Part shown: piece after piece, positions 9,264-19,189 of the stretch
Numbering within the stretch: position 1 is the first letter of the stretch
Layout: every line of letters begins with the position of its first letter
NCBI GenBank assembly: GCA_016785955.1
Contig: JAEUWH010000123.1
Coordinates: forward strand, 92,365 to 156,364
Source of the DNA: Pseudobdellovibrionaceae bacterium
Lineage (GTDB): Bacteria; Bdellovibrionota; Bdellovibrionia; Bdellovibrionales; Bdellovibrionaceae
Direction of reading: 5' to 3'
Length of the DNA: 64,000 nucleotides
The notes under the pieces: generated by a model
The model's database searches: none
What the model was told of the DNA's origin: nothing
Seen by the model: the letters and a program-made list of their open reading frames with translations, nothing else
Position numbers and translations under genes: made by a program

Positions 9264-11924
9264 ATGATTCAAAACTTATTAAAATCCATTTTTGGTACCA
9301 AACACGATCGTGAAATGAAATCCATTCAACCTATTATTGATCAGGTCAATTCATGGGAAGAAAAAATCAAGGCTCTGTCTGATGATCAGCTAAAGGCCAA
9401 AACACCCGAACTGAAGGAACGACTGACGAAAGGTGAAACGTTAGATGATATTTTACCTGAAGCGTTTGCTGTTTGCCGAGAGGCTTCTCGGCGTGTGCTG
9501 GGTATGCGTCACTACGATGTGCAATTAATTGGTGGTTATACTTTACATAAAGGCCGGATCTCTGAAATGAGGACGGGCGAAGGTAAAACATTAGTGGCGA
9601 CATTGCCGGTATACTTGAATGCATTGAGTGGTAAAGGCGTGCATGTCGTTACAGTGAATGATTATCTTGCGAAACGGGATGCCGAATGGATGGGCCGTCT
9701 GTACACCTGGTTAGGTCTAAGTATTGGGATCATCGTTCATGGGTTGACGGATATGGAGCGAAAGCAATCATACGGTAGTGATATAACTTATGCGACCAAT
9801 AATGAATTGGGTTTTGATTACTTGCGCGACAATATGAAATTTGATCTGTCCGAGTATGTTCAGCGAGGGCATAATTTTGCGATTGTCGATGAATGCGATT
9901 CGATTTTAATCGATGAGGCCCGAACGCCGTTGATTATTTCTGGCCCGGCCGAAGCCTCGACGGATAAATATGTCATAATTAACAAGATTATTCCTCAGTT
10001 GAAAGACAAAGAACATTTTACGACCGAAGAAAAATCTAAATCTGTATCGTTAACGGATGAAGGCAATCGTAAAGTCGAGCAGCTTTTGGGCTTAGGTAAT
10101 TTATATGATGCGGAAAATATCGAAATTTTGCATCATGTGATTCAAGCGTTAAAAGCTCATCATATGTACCGTCTGGATGTCGAGTACATGATTCAAAATG
10201 GCGAAGTGGTCATTGTTGATGAATTCACAGGTCGTCTGATGCCGGGGCGTCGTTGGAGTGATGGTATTCACCAAGCCATCGAGGCCAAAGAAGGCGTCGA
10301 GATTAAAAACGAAAATCAAACGCTAGCGTCTATTACTTTTCAAAATTATTTCAAAATGTACGGTAAGCTTGCGGGGATGACGGGAACGGCTGACACGGAA
10401 GCTGTCGAGTTTAAAAAGATTTATGATTTGGATGTATCTGTTGTTCCTACTCACCGTGCGATTGCCCGGCAGGATAAAAATGACGTGATCTACAAAACAG
10501 AGCGAGCAAAGTTTAACGCCATAGTCTCTGATATTAAATCTCGTGCGGAACGGGGCCAGCCGATTTTGGTGGGAACAATCAGTATCGAGCGTTCAGAATT
10601 ATTAAGTCAGTTTTTGAAAAAAGAGGGTGTTCGCCATCAAGTGTTGAATGCGAAACACCACGAACGTGAGGCGGAAATTGTTGCTCAGGCGGGGCGTAAA
10701 GGTGCGGTCACGATTGCGACAAACATGGCTGGTCGGGGAACTGATATTGTTTTGGGTGGAAATGCGGAAGGTCTGGCTCGGCGAGAGGTGAATGCCGAAG
10801 AAGGACCAGAGTTTGAAGCGGCACTGGCAAAGTACAAAGGGGAATGTGAACGCGAAAAGAAAGACGTCGTTGCCGCTGGCGGTTTGTACATCATCGGTAC
10901 AGAAAGACATGAATCTCGTCGTATTGATAATCAGTTGCGTGGTCGTTCTGGGCGTCAAGGCGATCCGGGCGAGTCTCGATTTTATTTATCGTTAGAAGAT
11001 AATTTACTTAGAATTTTTAACGGTGAAAAAATCCAGAAAGCGATGACATTTTTGAAGATCGACGAAAATGAACCGATCGAAGCAAAAATGGTGACGTCTC
11101 AAATCGAAAGTGCGCAGCGAAAAGTGGAAGGACATCACTTTGATGTTCGTAAAAATCTTTTTGACTATGACAATGTCATGAATATCCAAAGGAACGCGAT
11201 CTATCAAATGAGGCGCAATGTTTTGGAGGGAAATGATGTTACGGGAACAACTCTGGAAATGTTGGGTGATACGACATCGCAAATTTTAGATACCTATTTG
11301 CCAGAGGGTGCGCCTCGTGATCAATGGAATTTGGAAGGTCTGAATGTTTCGTTGTCACAAACATTCGGTTTCAAACTAGATGGCGATATATTGAACGGCA
11401 ATGCCGAGACCATTACCGAAAAAATTAAACACGACATTAAACGTATTTATGAAGCTCAAAAACAGAATATGGGTGCGTACTTTGAAGAAATGCAGAAAAT
11501 GGTTTTGTTGCAAAGTATTGATTCGAAGTGGAAAGAACATTTGCTGGTGATCGATAAATTGAAAGAAGGTATCGGTCTTCGGGGATATGCGCAGAAAGAT
11601 CCCTTGATTGAATATAAAAAAGAAGCGTTTTCGGCTTTTGAAAATCTGAATACATTGATTCGCCAAGAGGTAGTAGAGACTTTGATGAGGGTCAGACTTG
11701 TTGCTCAGCAGCCTCAGCAGGTACTTGAATCGCTTATGCCCGAAGAGCAAGACTTAAGCGAATTGAATTATCAATCGCCCCAGGAGCAGGACATTGGTCA
11801 TGGTATGATGTCCGACGAAACTAAACCAAAGAACAAGATGACCTACAGTAGTGGTCCATCTGATGAGCCTAAAATGAATCGCGAGCAGCGACGTCGTTTA
11901 CAAAAGGATCAAAAAAGAAGATAA
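9264..11924 (+). CDS. secA: Preprotein translocase ATPase SecA
   Basis: This 886-residue protein has the standard SecA length. It has the Walker A segment MRTGEGKTL, the DEAD-like Walker [18 protein letters not shown], the preprotein crosslinking region, and the second nucleotide fold ([34 protein letters not shown]). The helical scaffold and two-helix finger follow. It drives export of unfolded proteins through SecYEG. The C-terminal zinc-binding, SecB-contacting motif (CxCxSG...CH) is absent; the chain ends in a basic tail, [16 protein letters not shown]. The next gene encodes a separate zinc-ribbon protein, 8 bases downstream. Confidence 0.98.
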   Translation: MIQNLLKSIFGTKHDREMKSIQPIIDQVNSWEEKIKALSDDQLKAKTPELKERLTKGETLDDILPEAFAVCREASRRVLGMRHYDVQLIGGYTLHKGRISEMRTGEGKTLVATLPVYLNALSGKGVHVVTVNDYLAKRDAEWMGRLYTWLGLSIGIIVHGLTDMERKQSYGSDITYATNNELGFDYLRDNMKFDLSEYVQRGHNFAIVDECDSILIDEARTPLIISGPAEASTDKYVIINKIIPQLKDKEHFTTEEKSKSVSLTDEGNRKVEQLLGLGNLYDAENIEILHHVIQALKAHHMYRLDVEYMIQNGEVVIVDEFTGRLMPGRRWSDGIHQAIEAKEGVEIKNENQTLASITFQNYFKMYGKLAGMTGTADTEAVEFKKIYDLDVSVVPTHRAIARQDKNDVIYKTERAKFNAIVSDIKSRAERGQPILVGTISIERSELLSQFLKKEGVRHQVLNAKHHEREAEIVAQAGRKGAVTIATNMAGRGTDIVLGGNAEGLARREVNAEEGPEFEAALAKYKGECEREKKDVVAAGGLYIIGTERHESRRIDNQLRGRSGRQGDPGESRFYLSLEDNLLRIFNGEKIQKAMTFLKIDENEPIEAKMVTSQIESAQRKVEGHHFDVRKNLFDYDNVMNIQRNAIYQMRRNVLEGNDVTGTTLEMLGDTTSQILDTYLPEGAPRDQWNLEGLNVSLSQTFGFKLDGDILNGNAETITEKIKHDIKRIYEAQKQNMGAYFEEMQKMVLLQSIDSKWKEHLLVIDKLKEGIGLRGYAQKDPLIEYKKEAFSAFENLNTLIRQEVVETLMRVRLVAQQPQQVLESLMPEEQDLSELNYQSPQEQDIGHGMMSDETKPKNKMTYSSGPSDEPKMNREQRRRLQKDQKRR

Positions 11925-11932
11925 TTAGGATA

Positions 11933-12649
11933 ATGGCTCAATGTCCAAATTGTTCTAAAAGTATTGCGATCACGGAAGACCATTTTGGTACCTTGTATCG
12001 ATGCGAACACTGCAAAAGCGAATTCTTTATTGGCTTTGACGGTGTTCCAGAGAACTCAAAAGAAGCCCCTGTTGTGGAGGGTGAACCGGCGATGCCGCCG
12101 GTATCAATCAGTCCAGAGCCGACGGCAATAGATTCTGTAAATAATATGATGGCACCAGTGGCATCAGAGGTTGCCATGCTTGAACCTGTGGCTACGGCCG
12201 AGGATAGTTCCGCGAGTCTTTTCAATATCGAACCGTCCACTCAGGGTTTTTCGCCACCCTTTATGGAGCCATCTTCTTTGCCTGCGGAGGATGTGGCTTC
12301 GGCGAACGATTTGTCACCAGAAGGGGAGAATCGACCTCAGCCGACGAGTAACTCATTTCAAGAATTTGCCGACGATGTAAAAAACTTTGGTAATGATGCC
12401 GCGTTTTCAGGAGTTCTGTCTTTTGATATCGAAATTTCCGGTATTGATTTAGGTGACATGAAACGAGATCTTTTGGAGGCACTAGACGACAAGCGATTTG
12501 GTTGGAACTTGGATGAGCTAAGTCAAAACATAAAAGACGGACTGTTGAAGTTAGAAAATGTTTCTGCTCCCAAAACAGTTGTGTTGGTCAAGCGAGTGAT
12601 TCCAATTGGACTTAGTGTGCATTGGAGGCATCATGTATCAGTTCAATAA
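11933..12649 (+). CDS. N-terminal zinc-ribbon protein of unknown function
   Basis: This 238-residue protein opens with a four-cysteine zinc ribbon (CPNC at residues 4-7, CEHC at 24-27), of the MJ0042 / 'zinc-ribbon domain' type. A long low-complexity Pro/Ser/Ala/Glu linker follows (about 40-140), then a conserved-looking C-terminal part with alternating hydrophobic residues (FSGVLSFDIEISGIDLGDMK). There is no signal peptide, and a short hydrophobic stretch lies near the end (VVLVKRVIPIGLSV). It follows secA by 8 bases and overlaps the next gene by 17, so the three probably form one transcript. Function not recognised. Confidence 0.7.
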   Translation: MAQCPNCSKSIAITEDHFGTLYRCEHCKSEFFIGFDGVPENSKEAPVVEGEPAMPPVSISPEPTAIDSVNNMMAPVASEVAMLEPVATAEDSSASLFNIEPSTQGFSPPFMEPSSLPAEDVASANDLSPEGENRPQPTSNSFQEFADDVKNFGNDAAFSGVLSFDIEISGIDLGDMKRDLLEALDDKRFGWNLDELSQNIKDGLLKLENVSAPKTVVLVKRVIPIGLSVHWRHHVSVQ

Positions 12650-13232
12650 AATTGTGATTTCATTTTTATTAGCATTTGCCGTGCTTTCTGAAGGTAACGA
12701 AGGTGGTGGCGAGCATGGTGCTGCGGCACCTGCGGCTGGAGCTTCGGCCGAAACGATTCCTTATGAGGATAAAAAGCAGCAAGAGCGAACTAAAGAATGG
12801 ATGGATGTTGTATCGTCATTAAGTTCTTTGAAGACTAAAATTAAGTCCAAAGAAGATTCAATAAAAGAAATTATTCATCATAAGCGCCAAACTAAAAATA
12901 AGGCTCAAGCCGAAGAGCTTGTAGCCGAGTTGGTCCGAGAACATAAAGAACTCACAAAACTGTTGGAGGAATATAATCAAAGCGCACAGTTACTGAAATA
13001 TCGTTATCCCGATGTCGGACTCACCGAAAAAAGAAAATATGAAAAGATCGAAATTAAAAGTTTGGATGATTTCGAGCAAACCCAAACTATCGAGGGGCAG
13101 CTAAAGCGTACGGTTTCTAAATTGAAAAATCACTATGGTATCAAAGATCAGCCCACACCAGAGTTGGAAGCTGGCAAAAAGCCAAGTGTGGACAACAACA
13201 CATTGGCACAGCCAAAAATTTTAAAGAAGTAA
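12633..13232 (+). CDS. Secreted coiled-coil protein of unknown function
   Basis: The start is taken at ATG 12633, preceded by ttggagg, which makes a 199-residue protein overlapping the zinc-ribbon gene by 17 bases. A hydrophobic signal-peptide-like segment (residues 7-20, IVISFLLAFAVLSEG) is followed by an Ala/Gly-rich linker. A lysine- and glutamate-rich coiled coil then runs from about residue 45 to 125 (KTKIKSKEDSIKEI, VRE HKELTKLLEEYN). No enzymatic motif is visible. It probably acts in the periplasm or as a membrane-anchored spacer. The overlap suggests translational coupling with the zinc-ribbon gene. Confidence 0.7.
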   Translation: MYQFNKIVISFLLAFAVLSEGNEGGGEHGAAAPAAGASAETIPYEDKKQQERTKEWMDVVSSLSSLKTKIKSKEDSIKEIIHHKRQTKNKAQAEELVAELVREHKELTKLLEEYNQSAQLLKYRYPDVGLTEKRKYEKIEIKSLDDFEQTQTIEGQLKRTVSKLKNHYGIKDQPTPELEAGKKPSVDNNTLAQPKILKK

Positions 13233-13294
13233 ATCATTGTGTTTTTGGAGCTTCGTCTACTCGCGTGTGCCTGTGTGTCATTACCAATCTATAT

Positions 13295-13738
13295 CTACTC
13301 GAGGGGCTCGAAATCTGGAAGATATTGAACTTCATCTTCTTTTTTAAGTTTTTTTTGGTATTTCATATAATTAGTATAGGCATTTTTAGAAGCTTCTTTG
13401 CGGCGATCGGCTTCGTCATCAAGTTGTTTGTTAACGGCTGCATTTTTTGCATCAACAGCGACGGGGTCGATTTCTGGCGTTGGCTTTTTCCGTTCACCAA
13501 CATAGATAACTAGTCCATCACGAAAATGAATTTCTTTTTGCTGTCGAATATCATCTTGGTAGTACATATAATACCACCGGTCTTCTCCGCCCATTCGTGT
13601 GATATTACGTGGGTTACCTAGAGAATCTAGAACAGAGTCCTTATCAGAGCCGAGTTTAATTTTGTCGAATTGCTTGGCCATATTGGTTTGGCATGAGACT
13701 AGAAAAAGACAAAGTGAAATAAATAGTAGAAGTTTCAT
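13295..13738 (-). CDS. BamE/SmpA-like lipoprotein
   Basis: The start is set at ATG 13738, behind a gaggggc leader, giving 147 residues. An N-terminal lipoprotein signal ends in the lipobox LVSC (Cys16). The following segment FDKIKLGSDKDSVLDSLGNP fits the SmpA/OmlA/BamE pattern (kIkxGmtxxxVxxlLGxP), and RWYYMYYQDD matches the conserved Tyr/Trp strand. The last 60 residues are a charged helical tail not present in classical BamE. It may be an envelope biogenesis or small structural lipoprotein. It converges with the upstream plus-strand gene and is not linked to other bam genes here. Confidence 0.7.
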   Translation of the reverse strand: MKLLLFISLCLFLVSCQTNMAKQFDKIKLGSDKDSVLDSLGNPRNITRMGGEDRWYYMYYQDDIRQQKEIHFRDGLVIYVGERKKPTPEIDPVAVDAKNAAVNKQLDDEADRRKEASKNAYTNYMKYQKKLKKEDEVQYLPDFEPLE

Positions 13739-13884
13739 TGTGCCCCTCATAACTCATTATATCTGGTTCGATTTAACAAATAAAAGTATATTTTTGTTTG
13801 TATCAATTTGAGCGTAACGCTTGCATTCTGTTTTGTGTCGGTTTGAGACAAGTAAGTTCTTAAGAAATTTGTAGAGAAATTTAT

Positions 13885-15336
13885 TTATGCCTTAGTGACG
13901 ATTGGCAGTCTGACGATGAATTCCGTATTGCCAGATTCGATACTGTAGATCAATTCACCTTTATGTTCTTCAATAATCCCTTTAGAAATACTGAGTCCCA
14001 GTCCAGTGCCTTTGCCAATAATTTTTGTGGTAAAAAATGGAGTCATCATTTTTTTTTGAACATCTTCCGGAATGCCTTGGCCAGAGTCCTTGACGCTGAA
14101 AACGATGTGTCCGTCTTTATCGCTAATGGTCAGTTCGACCCACTTGTCCATAGCATTTTCAACTGCATCGGCGGAATTATTAATGAGGTTGATAATGACT
14201 TGAGACAAAGGAATTTCTTTTCCGTAAATTTTTAACAAACTGGAATGATTTTGCATCCGAAAATTAATCGCTTTTTTGTCCAGTTTTAGGCGTGTCAGCT
14301 CACCAATATCTGATAAAAATCGATTGAGTTCGAAAGAATCGAATGGGTCATTAGAGCCGTCGCGTGCATAGGCTCTTAAGTTTTTGATGATTTTAGAAAT
14401 ACGATCGCACATTTCTGTAATTTTAATGAAATGTATCTCATATTCCGGGGCGATAAGCCCTTTGCCGACAAACGTTCTTAAAATCGTCGCTTTGCCAATG
14501 ATTACAGCAAGAGGATTGTTAATTTCGTGTGACATACCCGCGGAAAACTCTCCGAGTGCTGCCAAACGGGCCGAATTGATCATATTAGCGCGTTGCTTGT
14601 CTAGTTCGATAGTCCTAAGGCGGATGATTTCTTCCAATTGGTTATTGTGTTCTAAAAGGCGTTGATCGCGGTCTTGGATGGCGTTCATCGTTTTGTTAAA
14701 CTCTGAGGCTAACATCCCGATTTCCCCCACCGCATCTTCGGGGACACGGATTGTATAGTTTGAATTTCTGGCTGCTTGTGTGCCAGAAATTAGATTTTGG
14801 AGAGGGCGGTGTAGAAACAGTGATAAAAAGTGATTGGAAACCAGACTTAATATAAAAGCGAAAATTAGGCTGCCAAGTATCGATTTTATGTACGTGAAGT
14901 TGTTTTGCTCGACGATATCGGCGTTCGAAAAGATAACTTCGACAAAACCGATGTGTTGGCGATTGTCGTGGGTGATTTTTTCCTTTTTCAAAATGGTATG
15001 AGGTTGCTTGAGCAGTAGATCAAATAATTTATTTTCTTTCGTCTTTTGCACGATAAGATTTGAAGCCTCATCGGTTACCCGAATGGCGAGTACTCCGGAG
15101 CGGGTTTGTAACCATGTATCGGTAACTGTGATGATGCCATGATAATCCAAATTCCAGACCGGTATTTGATAGTAGCGATTAATGTTGCTTAGAATTTCTG
15201 TAGTTTGAAGATTAAACTGATCTTCGCTTTGATTCTGTAAAACGATGAAGAACGTTGAATTCATTACGAATGTCGATACGCACACAACGAAAAATAGATA
15301 GACCGAAATACGCTGAGACAGGCTAAGGTTTTTCAC
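13885..15336 (-). CDS. Membrane-bound sensor histidine kinase (HAMP-HisKA-HATPase)
   Basis: This 483-residue protein has two membrane helices (about residues 10-32 and 155-178) flanking a periplasmic sensor of about 120 residues. A HAMP linker, a short coiled coil, and a HisKA domain with phospho-acceptor H270 (GMSHEINNPLAV) follow. The HATPase domain has NLINNSADAV, DSGQGIP and GTGLGLSI. The GEFSAGMSHEINNP signature resembles the NtrB/HWE-type kinases that often pair with sigma-54 activators. No response regulator is adjacent. The upstream 15337-15544 spacer is pyrimidine-rich. Confidence 0.93.
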   Translation of the reverse strand: MKNLSLSQRISVYLFFVVCVSTFVMNSTFFIVLQNQSEDQFNLQTTEILSNINRYYQIPVWNLDYHGIITVTDTWLQTRSGVLAIRVTDEASNLIVQKTKENKLFDLLLKQPHTILKKEKITHDNRQHIGFVEVIFSNADIVEQNNFTYIKSILGSLIFAFILSLVSNHFLSLFLHRPLQNLISGTQAARNSNYTIRVPEDAVGEIGMLASEFNKTMNAIQDRDQRLLEHNNQLEEIIRLRTIELDKQRANMINSARLAALGEFSAGMSHEINNPLAVIIGKATILRTFVGKGLIAPEYEIHFIKITEMCDRISKIIKNLRAYARDGSNDPFDSFELNRFLSDIGELTRLKLDKKAINFRMQNHSSLLKIYGKEIPLSQVIINLINNSADAVENAMDKWVELTISDKDGHIVFSVKDSGQGIPEDVQKKMMTPFFTTKIIGKGTGLGLSISKGIIEEHKGELIYSIESGNTEFIVRLPIVTKA

Positions 15337-15544
15337 GTCTTACTGCTCGGAATTTGACGGTTGAACTTGGCAGGTTATTGTAACGCAGTTAATTTTATAA
15401 CAAACAATCTGCCATTACCGTTTATTCGTCCAGTCGAGTTCCTCTTATCCGTCTACTTTCCTCGTCTCTAGTCTATCTTCTCGAGATCTCGTCTAGACCT
15501 TTTCGCATCCTTATCTTTTCTACTCGAGCATCTCGATAGAGGTT

Positions 15545-17071
15545 CTAATTTGGATACATTTCCAAGAGTTTTCGTTTCAAGATTTTCCCAGATTCACCCT
15601 TCGGTAGATCGTCGACAAAGACAAAGTACTTAGGGATTTTGAATTTAGCTAAATTCTTAGAGCAATGTTCGTTGATTGCTTCGGGAGTCAGTTCCAAACT
15701 TGAAGACTCTTTTACGATAAACGCTTTGCCGACTTCGCCCCACTTGGAATCAGGTACTCCAATGACGGCCACTTCTCGTACTCCCGGTAAATGTCGCATC
15801 ACCTGTTCTAGTTCAGTAGGGTACACGTTTTCGCCGCCCGATTTGAACATGTCTTTTTTGCGACCGACAACATAGAAATAGCCTTCGCTGTCTTTACGAA
15901 CTAAGTCTCCTGTGTGCAGCCAGCCATTTTTAATGGTTTCTTGTGTGGCTTTTTCATTTTTCCAATAGCCGTTCATGCACATGGGGCCTTGAAGAATCAG
16001 TTCTCCGATTTCATCAACGCCCAGCTCTTTTCCGTTATCGTCTACAATTTTGGCTTCTGAGTAAAAATTAGGAAAACCGATCGAGCCGATTTTGCGAATA
16101 GCATCTTCTTGGTTCAAAGAAAACACATTGGGACCAAATTCGGTCAGTCCATACCCCTGACGTATTGGAATGCCTTTGTTGTGCCATTTATGAATTAAAT
16201 CCACTGGCATGGGTTCGCCGCCCACAATGGCGTAGCGTAGGGATGTCAAATCGACGCTGTCAAAAACGCGTGAACGAGACATCATATCCATGGTTGTCGG
16301 CACGCCGAAAAGCAAAGTCGCCTTGTGTGATTCGGAAAGCTTTAAAATTTGATCGCCATCAAATTTTTTAATAAAGACCAACTTGGCGCCCCGATGAAAG
16401 AAAGGCGTGGTTAAAACATTCCAGCCGCCAGTATGGAAAAACGGTAAAAAGATAATGGCGCAATCCGATTGAGAAATATTCAGCCTTAGGCTGGTGTTGA
16501 CCGAATTCCAAAACAACATTGAAAACGAAATAATAGCACCTTTTGGCGCTCCTGTTGTTCCGGATGTGTATATAATCATGGATGGATCATCGGGATTGCT
16601 GACGAAATCTCGAGGCGTCACATTATCCGTGTATGTTTGGTTCGGCGACATTGTGCCCAGATCTTGTGTCCATTGGGACATGGAGTACTTTGATTGAGGC
16701 TTGATGTGTGCCGGCAGATTTTGAATCAATTCGTTGAACGCTTCTTGGTAGACAACCAATCTTGGGCTGCAATCGCTGATGATGTGATCCACTTCTCGTT
16801 GGGTCAGTCGAAAATTAATTGGGACAAGAATCGCTCCCAGGCGTTGTAATGCAAAAAACAAGAAGATGTATTCCAACTCATTGGTGGACAGAATGGTGAC
16901 GCGATCTCCGCGCGAGACATTGAACTTTTGACTTAGGATCTGCGCGCCTTTTTGTGAGATTTTGTAAAGTTGAAGGTACGTAAATTCACGACCCGAGTCA
17001 CCGTCTACAACGGCGGTCGAGTTCGGCGCATAAAGACTCCATTTTTTTAACCAATCTAGCTCAGCAATCAT
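15545..17071 (-). CDS. Long/medium-chain acyl-CoA synthetase (AMP-binding, ANL superfamily)
   Basis: This 508-residue adenylate-forming enzyme has the P-loop-like YTSGTTGAPKG (about 166-176), the A4/A5 motifs (YGLTEFGPNVF), HTGDLVRKD, and the hinge GRKKDMFKSGGENVYP. The catalytic C-terminal lysine is in GESGKILKRKL. It activates a carboxylic acid, probably a fatty or aromatic acid, to an acyl-CoA through an acyl-AMP. It ends 10 bases after the FabH-like gene on the same strand, so both are probably one operon for acyl-chain handling. The chain-length specificity cannot be read from the sequence. Confidence 0.9.
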   Translation of the reverse strand: MIAELDWLKKWSLYAPNSTAVVDGDSGREFTYLQLYKISQKGAQILSQKFNVSRGDRVTILSTNELEYIFLFFALQRLGAILVPINFRLTQREVDHIISDCSPRLVVYQEAFNELIQNLPAHIKPQSKYSMSQWTQDLGTMSPNQTYTDNVTPRDFVSNPDDPSMIIYTSGTTGAPKGAIISFSMLFWNSVNTSLRLNISQSDCAIIFLPFFHTGGWNVLTTPFFHRGAKLVFIKKFDGDQILKLSESHKATLLFGVPTTMDMMSRSRVFDSVDLTSLRYAIVGGEPMPVDLIHKWHNKGIPIRQGYGLTEFGPNVFSLNQEDAIRKIGSIGFPNFYSEAKIVDDNGKELGVDEIGELILQGPMCMNGYWKNEKATQETIKNGWLHTGDLVRKDSEGYFYVVGRKKDMFKSGGENVYPTELEQVMRHLPGVREVAVIGVPDSKWGEVGKAFIVKESSSLELTPEAINEHCSKNLAKFKIPKYFVFVDDLPKGESGKILKRKLLEMYPN

Positions 17072-17080
17072 CGGCTCTCC

Positions 17081-18082
17081 TTATGTATTATATCCCCACT
17101 CCATAGCGATAGCGACCATAGACATTCCTCCACCGGAACCCAGCATAAGTACTAAGTCGCCTTTTTTAATTTTATGAGAACGGGCGGCATCGGCCATACA
17201 CATCCCAATAGCGGCAGAGCCCGTGTAGCCATAGCGATCCATAACATAGTGAGCGCGATCGCGAGGTAATTTTAAGGTGTCTAGGGTTTCGTAAATACTT
17301 TGAACGTTAAATTGAGTCATGAAGAAATGTTTCACATCTTCGGGACGTTTTTGAATTTTATCCAGCACGGTGTGGGTTAAACGTGGCCAGTGAATACCAT
17401 TTGTTTCGGGCGGGATGCGTTTAGGGAACGCTAAAAGATGTTCCTTCTTTTCAATCACTTCGTGAGTGATGGGTTTATAACTGCCGCCGGCATAGATCCC
17501 CATATAATCATGATATTGAGCGTCCGTATAAAACGTGGAAGCAAGAAAGCCCTGAGTGTTCGGTGCCGCATCGGTTAACACGGCCGCGCCCGCGCCATCG
17601 GCAAACAGCGAAGCGATTTTATAATCATCAAAATTTAGCCATTTGCTCATGGCGTAGGCGCCAACGACCAAAACATATTTGAATTGATTGTCGGTTTTCA
17701 TCATTTTCTGACCGACTTCTAGGGCGGTGACAAAACCTGCGCACGCGGTATTAAGATCAAATGTACCGGCTTTGGTTGCCTGTAACTTGTGGGAAACAAC
17801 GGCCGCGGTGGAAGGGGAAATATAGTCGGGCGTATCTGTTGCTACGATAATAAGGTCGATATCTTTAGCCGTGATGCCGGCATTTTTCATCGCTTCTTCC
17901 GCAGCGGGTACAATCAGATCACTGGTTGTTTGAGAGTCCTCCATCCAGCGACGTTCGAAAATATTTCGACTATTTTGCAAAAATGTACCGATGTCTTTCT
18001 TGTAGAGTTCGTCAAAATACGAGTTTTTTACTACGCGAGATGGAGCATACATTCCAGTTCCGGCAATTGATATTGTTCTCAT
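17081..18082 (-). CDS. FabH-like ketoacyl synthase III family protein with altered active site
   Basis: This is a thiolase-fold protein of 333 residues, started at ATG 18082 with AAGGA 8 bases away. The nucleophile region is intact (LNTACAGFVTAL, C114), as is ADGAGAAVLTD. However, the motif that carries the catalytic His in FabH (PHQAN) reads MTQFN, so His is replaced by Thr. The catalytic Asn motif (HGNTSAA) reads YGYTGSA, so Asn is replaced by Tyr. Cys114 could still be acylated, but decarboxylative condensation by the usual Cys-His-Asn triad looks impossible. It may be an acyltransferase or a different type of condensing enzyme, working with the acyl-CoA ligase downstream. Confidence 0.85.
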   Translation of the reverse strand: MRTISIAGTGMYAPSRVVKNSYFDELYKKDIGTFLQNSRNIFERRWMEDSQTTSDLIVPAAEEAMKNAGITAKDIDLIIVATDTPDYISPSTAAVVSHKLQATKAGTFDLNTACAGFVTALEVGQKMMKTDNQFKYVLVVGAYAMSKWLNFDDYKIASLFADGAGAAVLTDAAPNTQGFLASTFYTDAQYHDYMGIYAGGSYKPITHEVIEKKEHLLAFPKRIPPETNGIHWPRLTHTVLDKIQKRPEDVKHFFMTQFNVQSIYETLDTLKLPRDRAHYVMDRYGYTGSAAIGMCMADAARSHKIKKGDLVLMLGSGGGMSMVAIAMEWGYNT

Positions 18083-18316
18083 TTGATTTTCCATCCTTTC
18101 AAAATCCTGATTTTATTTTTTTCACCAAAGACGTTACATCTTTAGGATTAAAAATTTTGCATTAGTGCTCTTGGTCTAGCGCTCAAAAATACGGTTTGTC
18201 CAGTAAATGTTTTTAGAGCAAAAAATCTAATTTCGCTCGTTCACTCGCATAAAGATTTATTGTCAATTTTATTTTGATATGAAATACAAAATGAAAATTT
18301 TTTGAAAAGGAATAGT

Positions 18317-19066
18317 ATGCAAAATTTAACTTTTAATTTTTCAGGTCAAGTGGCTTTGGTTACGGGTGGGGCTGCTGGTATCGGATTTAAACTGACAACT
18401 TCATATTTGGAAGCCGGCAGCAAGGTTGTCGTATGGGACTATTCACAAGAGGCTTTAAACAATGCTCAAAAAGAATTATCAAAATATGCTACGCAGGTTA
18501 CCTTTCAACAAGTCGACGTGACTCAGCGGACATCGGTTGAAGCCGCGATCAAGGCATTGCCTCAGCCGATTGATATTTTGGTGAACAATGCGGGGATCAC
18601 TCGTGATAAGTCATTTGGTAAAATGTTGGATGCGGATTGGGATGCGGTTATTCAAACAAATTTAACGGGTGTATATAACGTGACAAAAGGTTTGTTGGAA
18701 AAATTTAATCCACAAACACAAAACAAACGTATCATTACAATTTCCAGCGTGGTGGGAATTTACGGAAATTTTGGTCAAGCTAACTATGCTGCGACTAAGG
18801 CGGGCGTAATTGGTTTCACAAAAACTTTGGCGAAAGAATTGGGCCGTAAAGGTTTTGCCGTCAATGCGATTGCGCCGGGATTCATCAAAACGGCGATGAC
18901 CAATGCGATGCCAAAAGAAGTCTTGGATGCTATGGCTGCCAAAGTTCCGGTTCAACGTTTGGGTGAAGTGGATGACATCGCGAATGCGTGCTTGTTCTTA
19001 TCGTCACAACAAGCTGGCTATATTAACGGAACGGTCATCAGTGTTGATGGTGGAATTGTTCTGTAA
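18317..19066 (+). CDS. Short-chain dehydrogenase, 3-oxoacyl-[ACP] reductase type (FabG-like)
   Basis: This is a 249-residue classical SDR started at ATG 18317 behind aaagga. The Rossmann fold begins with TGGAAGIG (16-23); NNAG is present, and the catalytic residues are S144, Y157 and K161 (YAATK). The C-terminal SVDGG ending is typical of FabG. It should reduce a beta-ketoacyl thioester with NAD(P)H in the cytoplasm. It is divergent from the FabH-like/acyl-CoA ligase operon, which suggests the same acyl-chain pathway. It may be a FabG paralogue and not the housekeeping enzyme. A good terminator follows. Confidence 0.9.
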   Translation: MQNLTFNFSGQVALVTGGAAGIGFKLTTSYLEAGSKVVVWDYSQEALNNAQKELSKYATQVTFQQVDVTQRTSVEAAIKALPQPIDILVNNAGITRDKSFGKMLDADWDAVIQTNLTGVYNVTKGLLEKFNPQTQNKRIITISSVVGIYGNFGQANYAATKAGVIGFTKTLAKELGRKGFAVNAIAPGFIKTAMTNAMPKEVLDAMAAKVPVQRLGEVDDIANACLFLSSQQAGYINGTVISVDGGIVL

Positions 19067-19137
19067 ATTTTTTTTTAGATTCGTAAAGATGTGCGAGAAT
19101 TGTGACTTGGCAACATCGGTTTTATGGTTAGCATACG

Positions 19138-19168
19138 AACGCTAAAGCAAAAGCTTTAGCGTTTTTTA
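19138..19168 (+). terminator. Rho-independent terminator after the FabG-like gene
   Basis: A 10-bp stem (acgctaaagc 19139-19148 with gctttagcgt 19153-19162) has a 4-base AAAA loop and is followed by a T run. Confidence 0.9.
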
Positions 19169-19189
19169 TTTCTTATCGAAAGGATCGAT

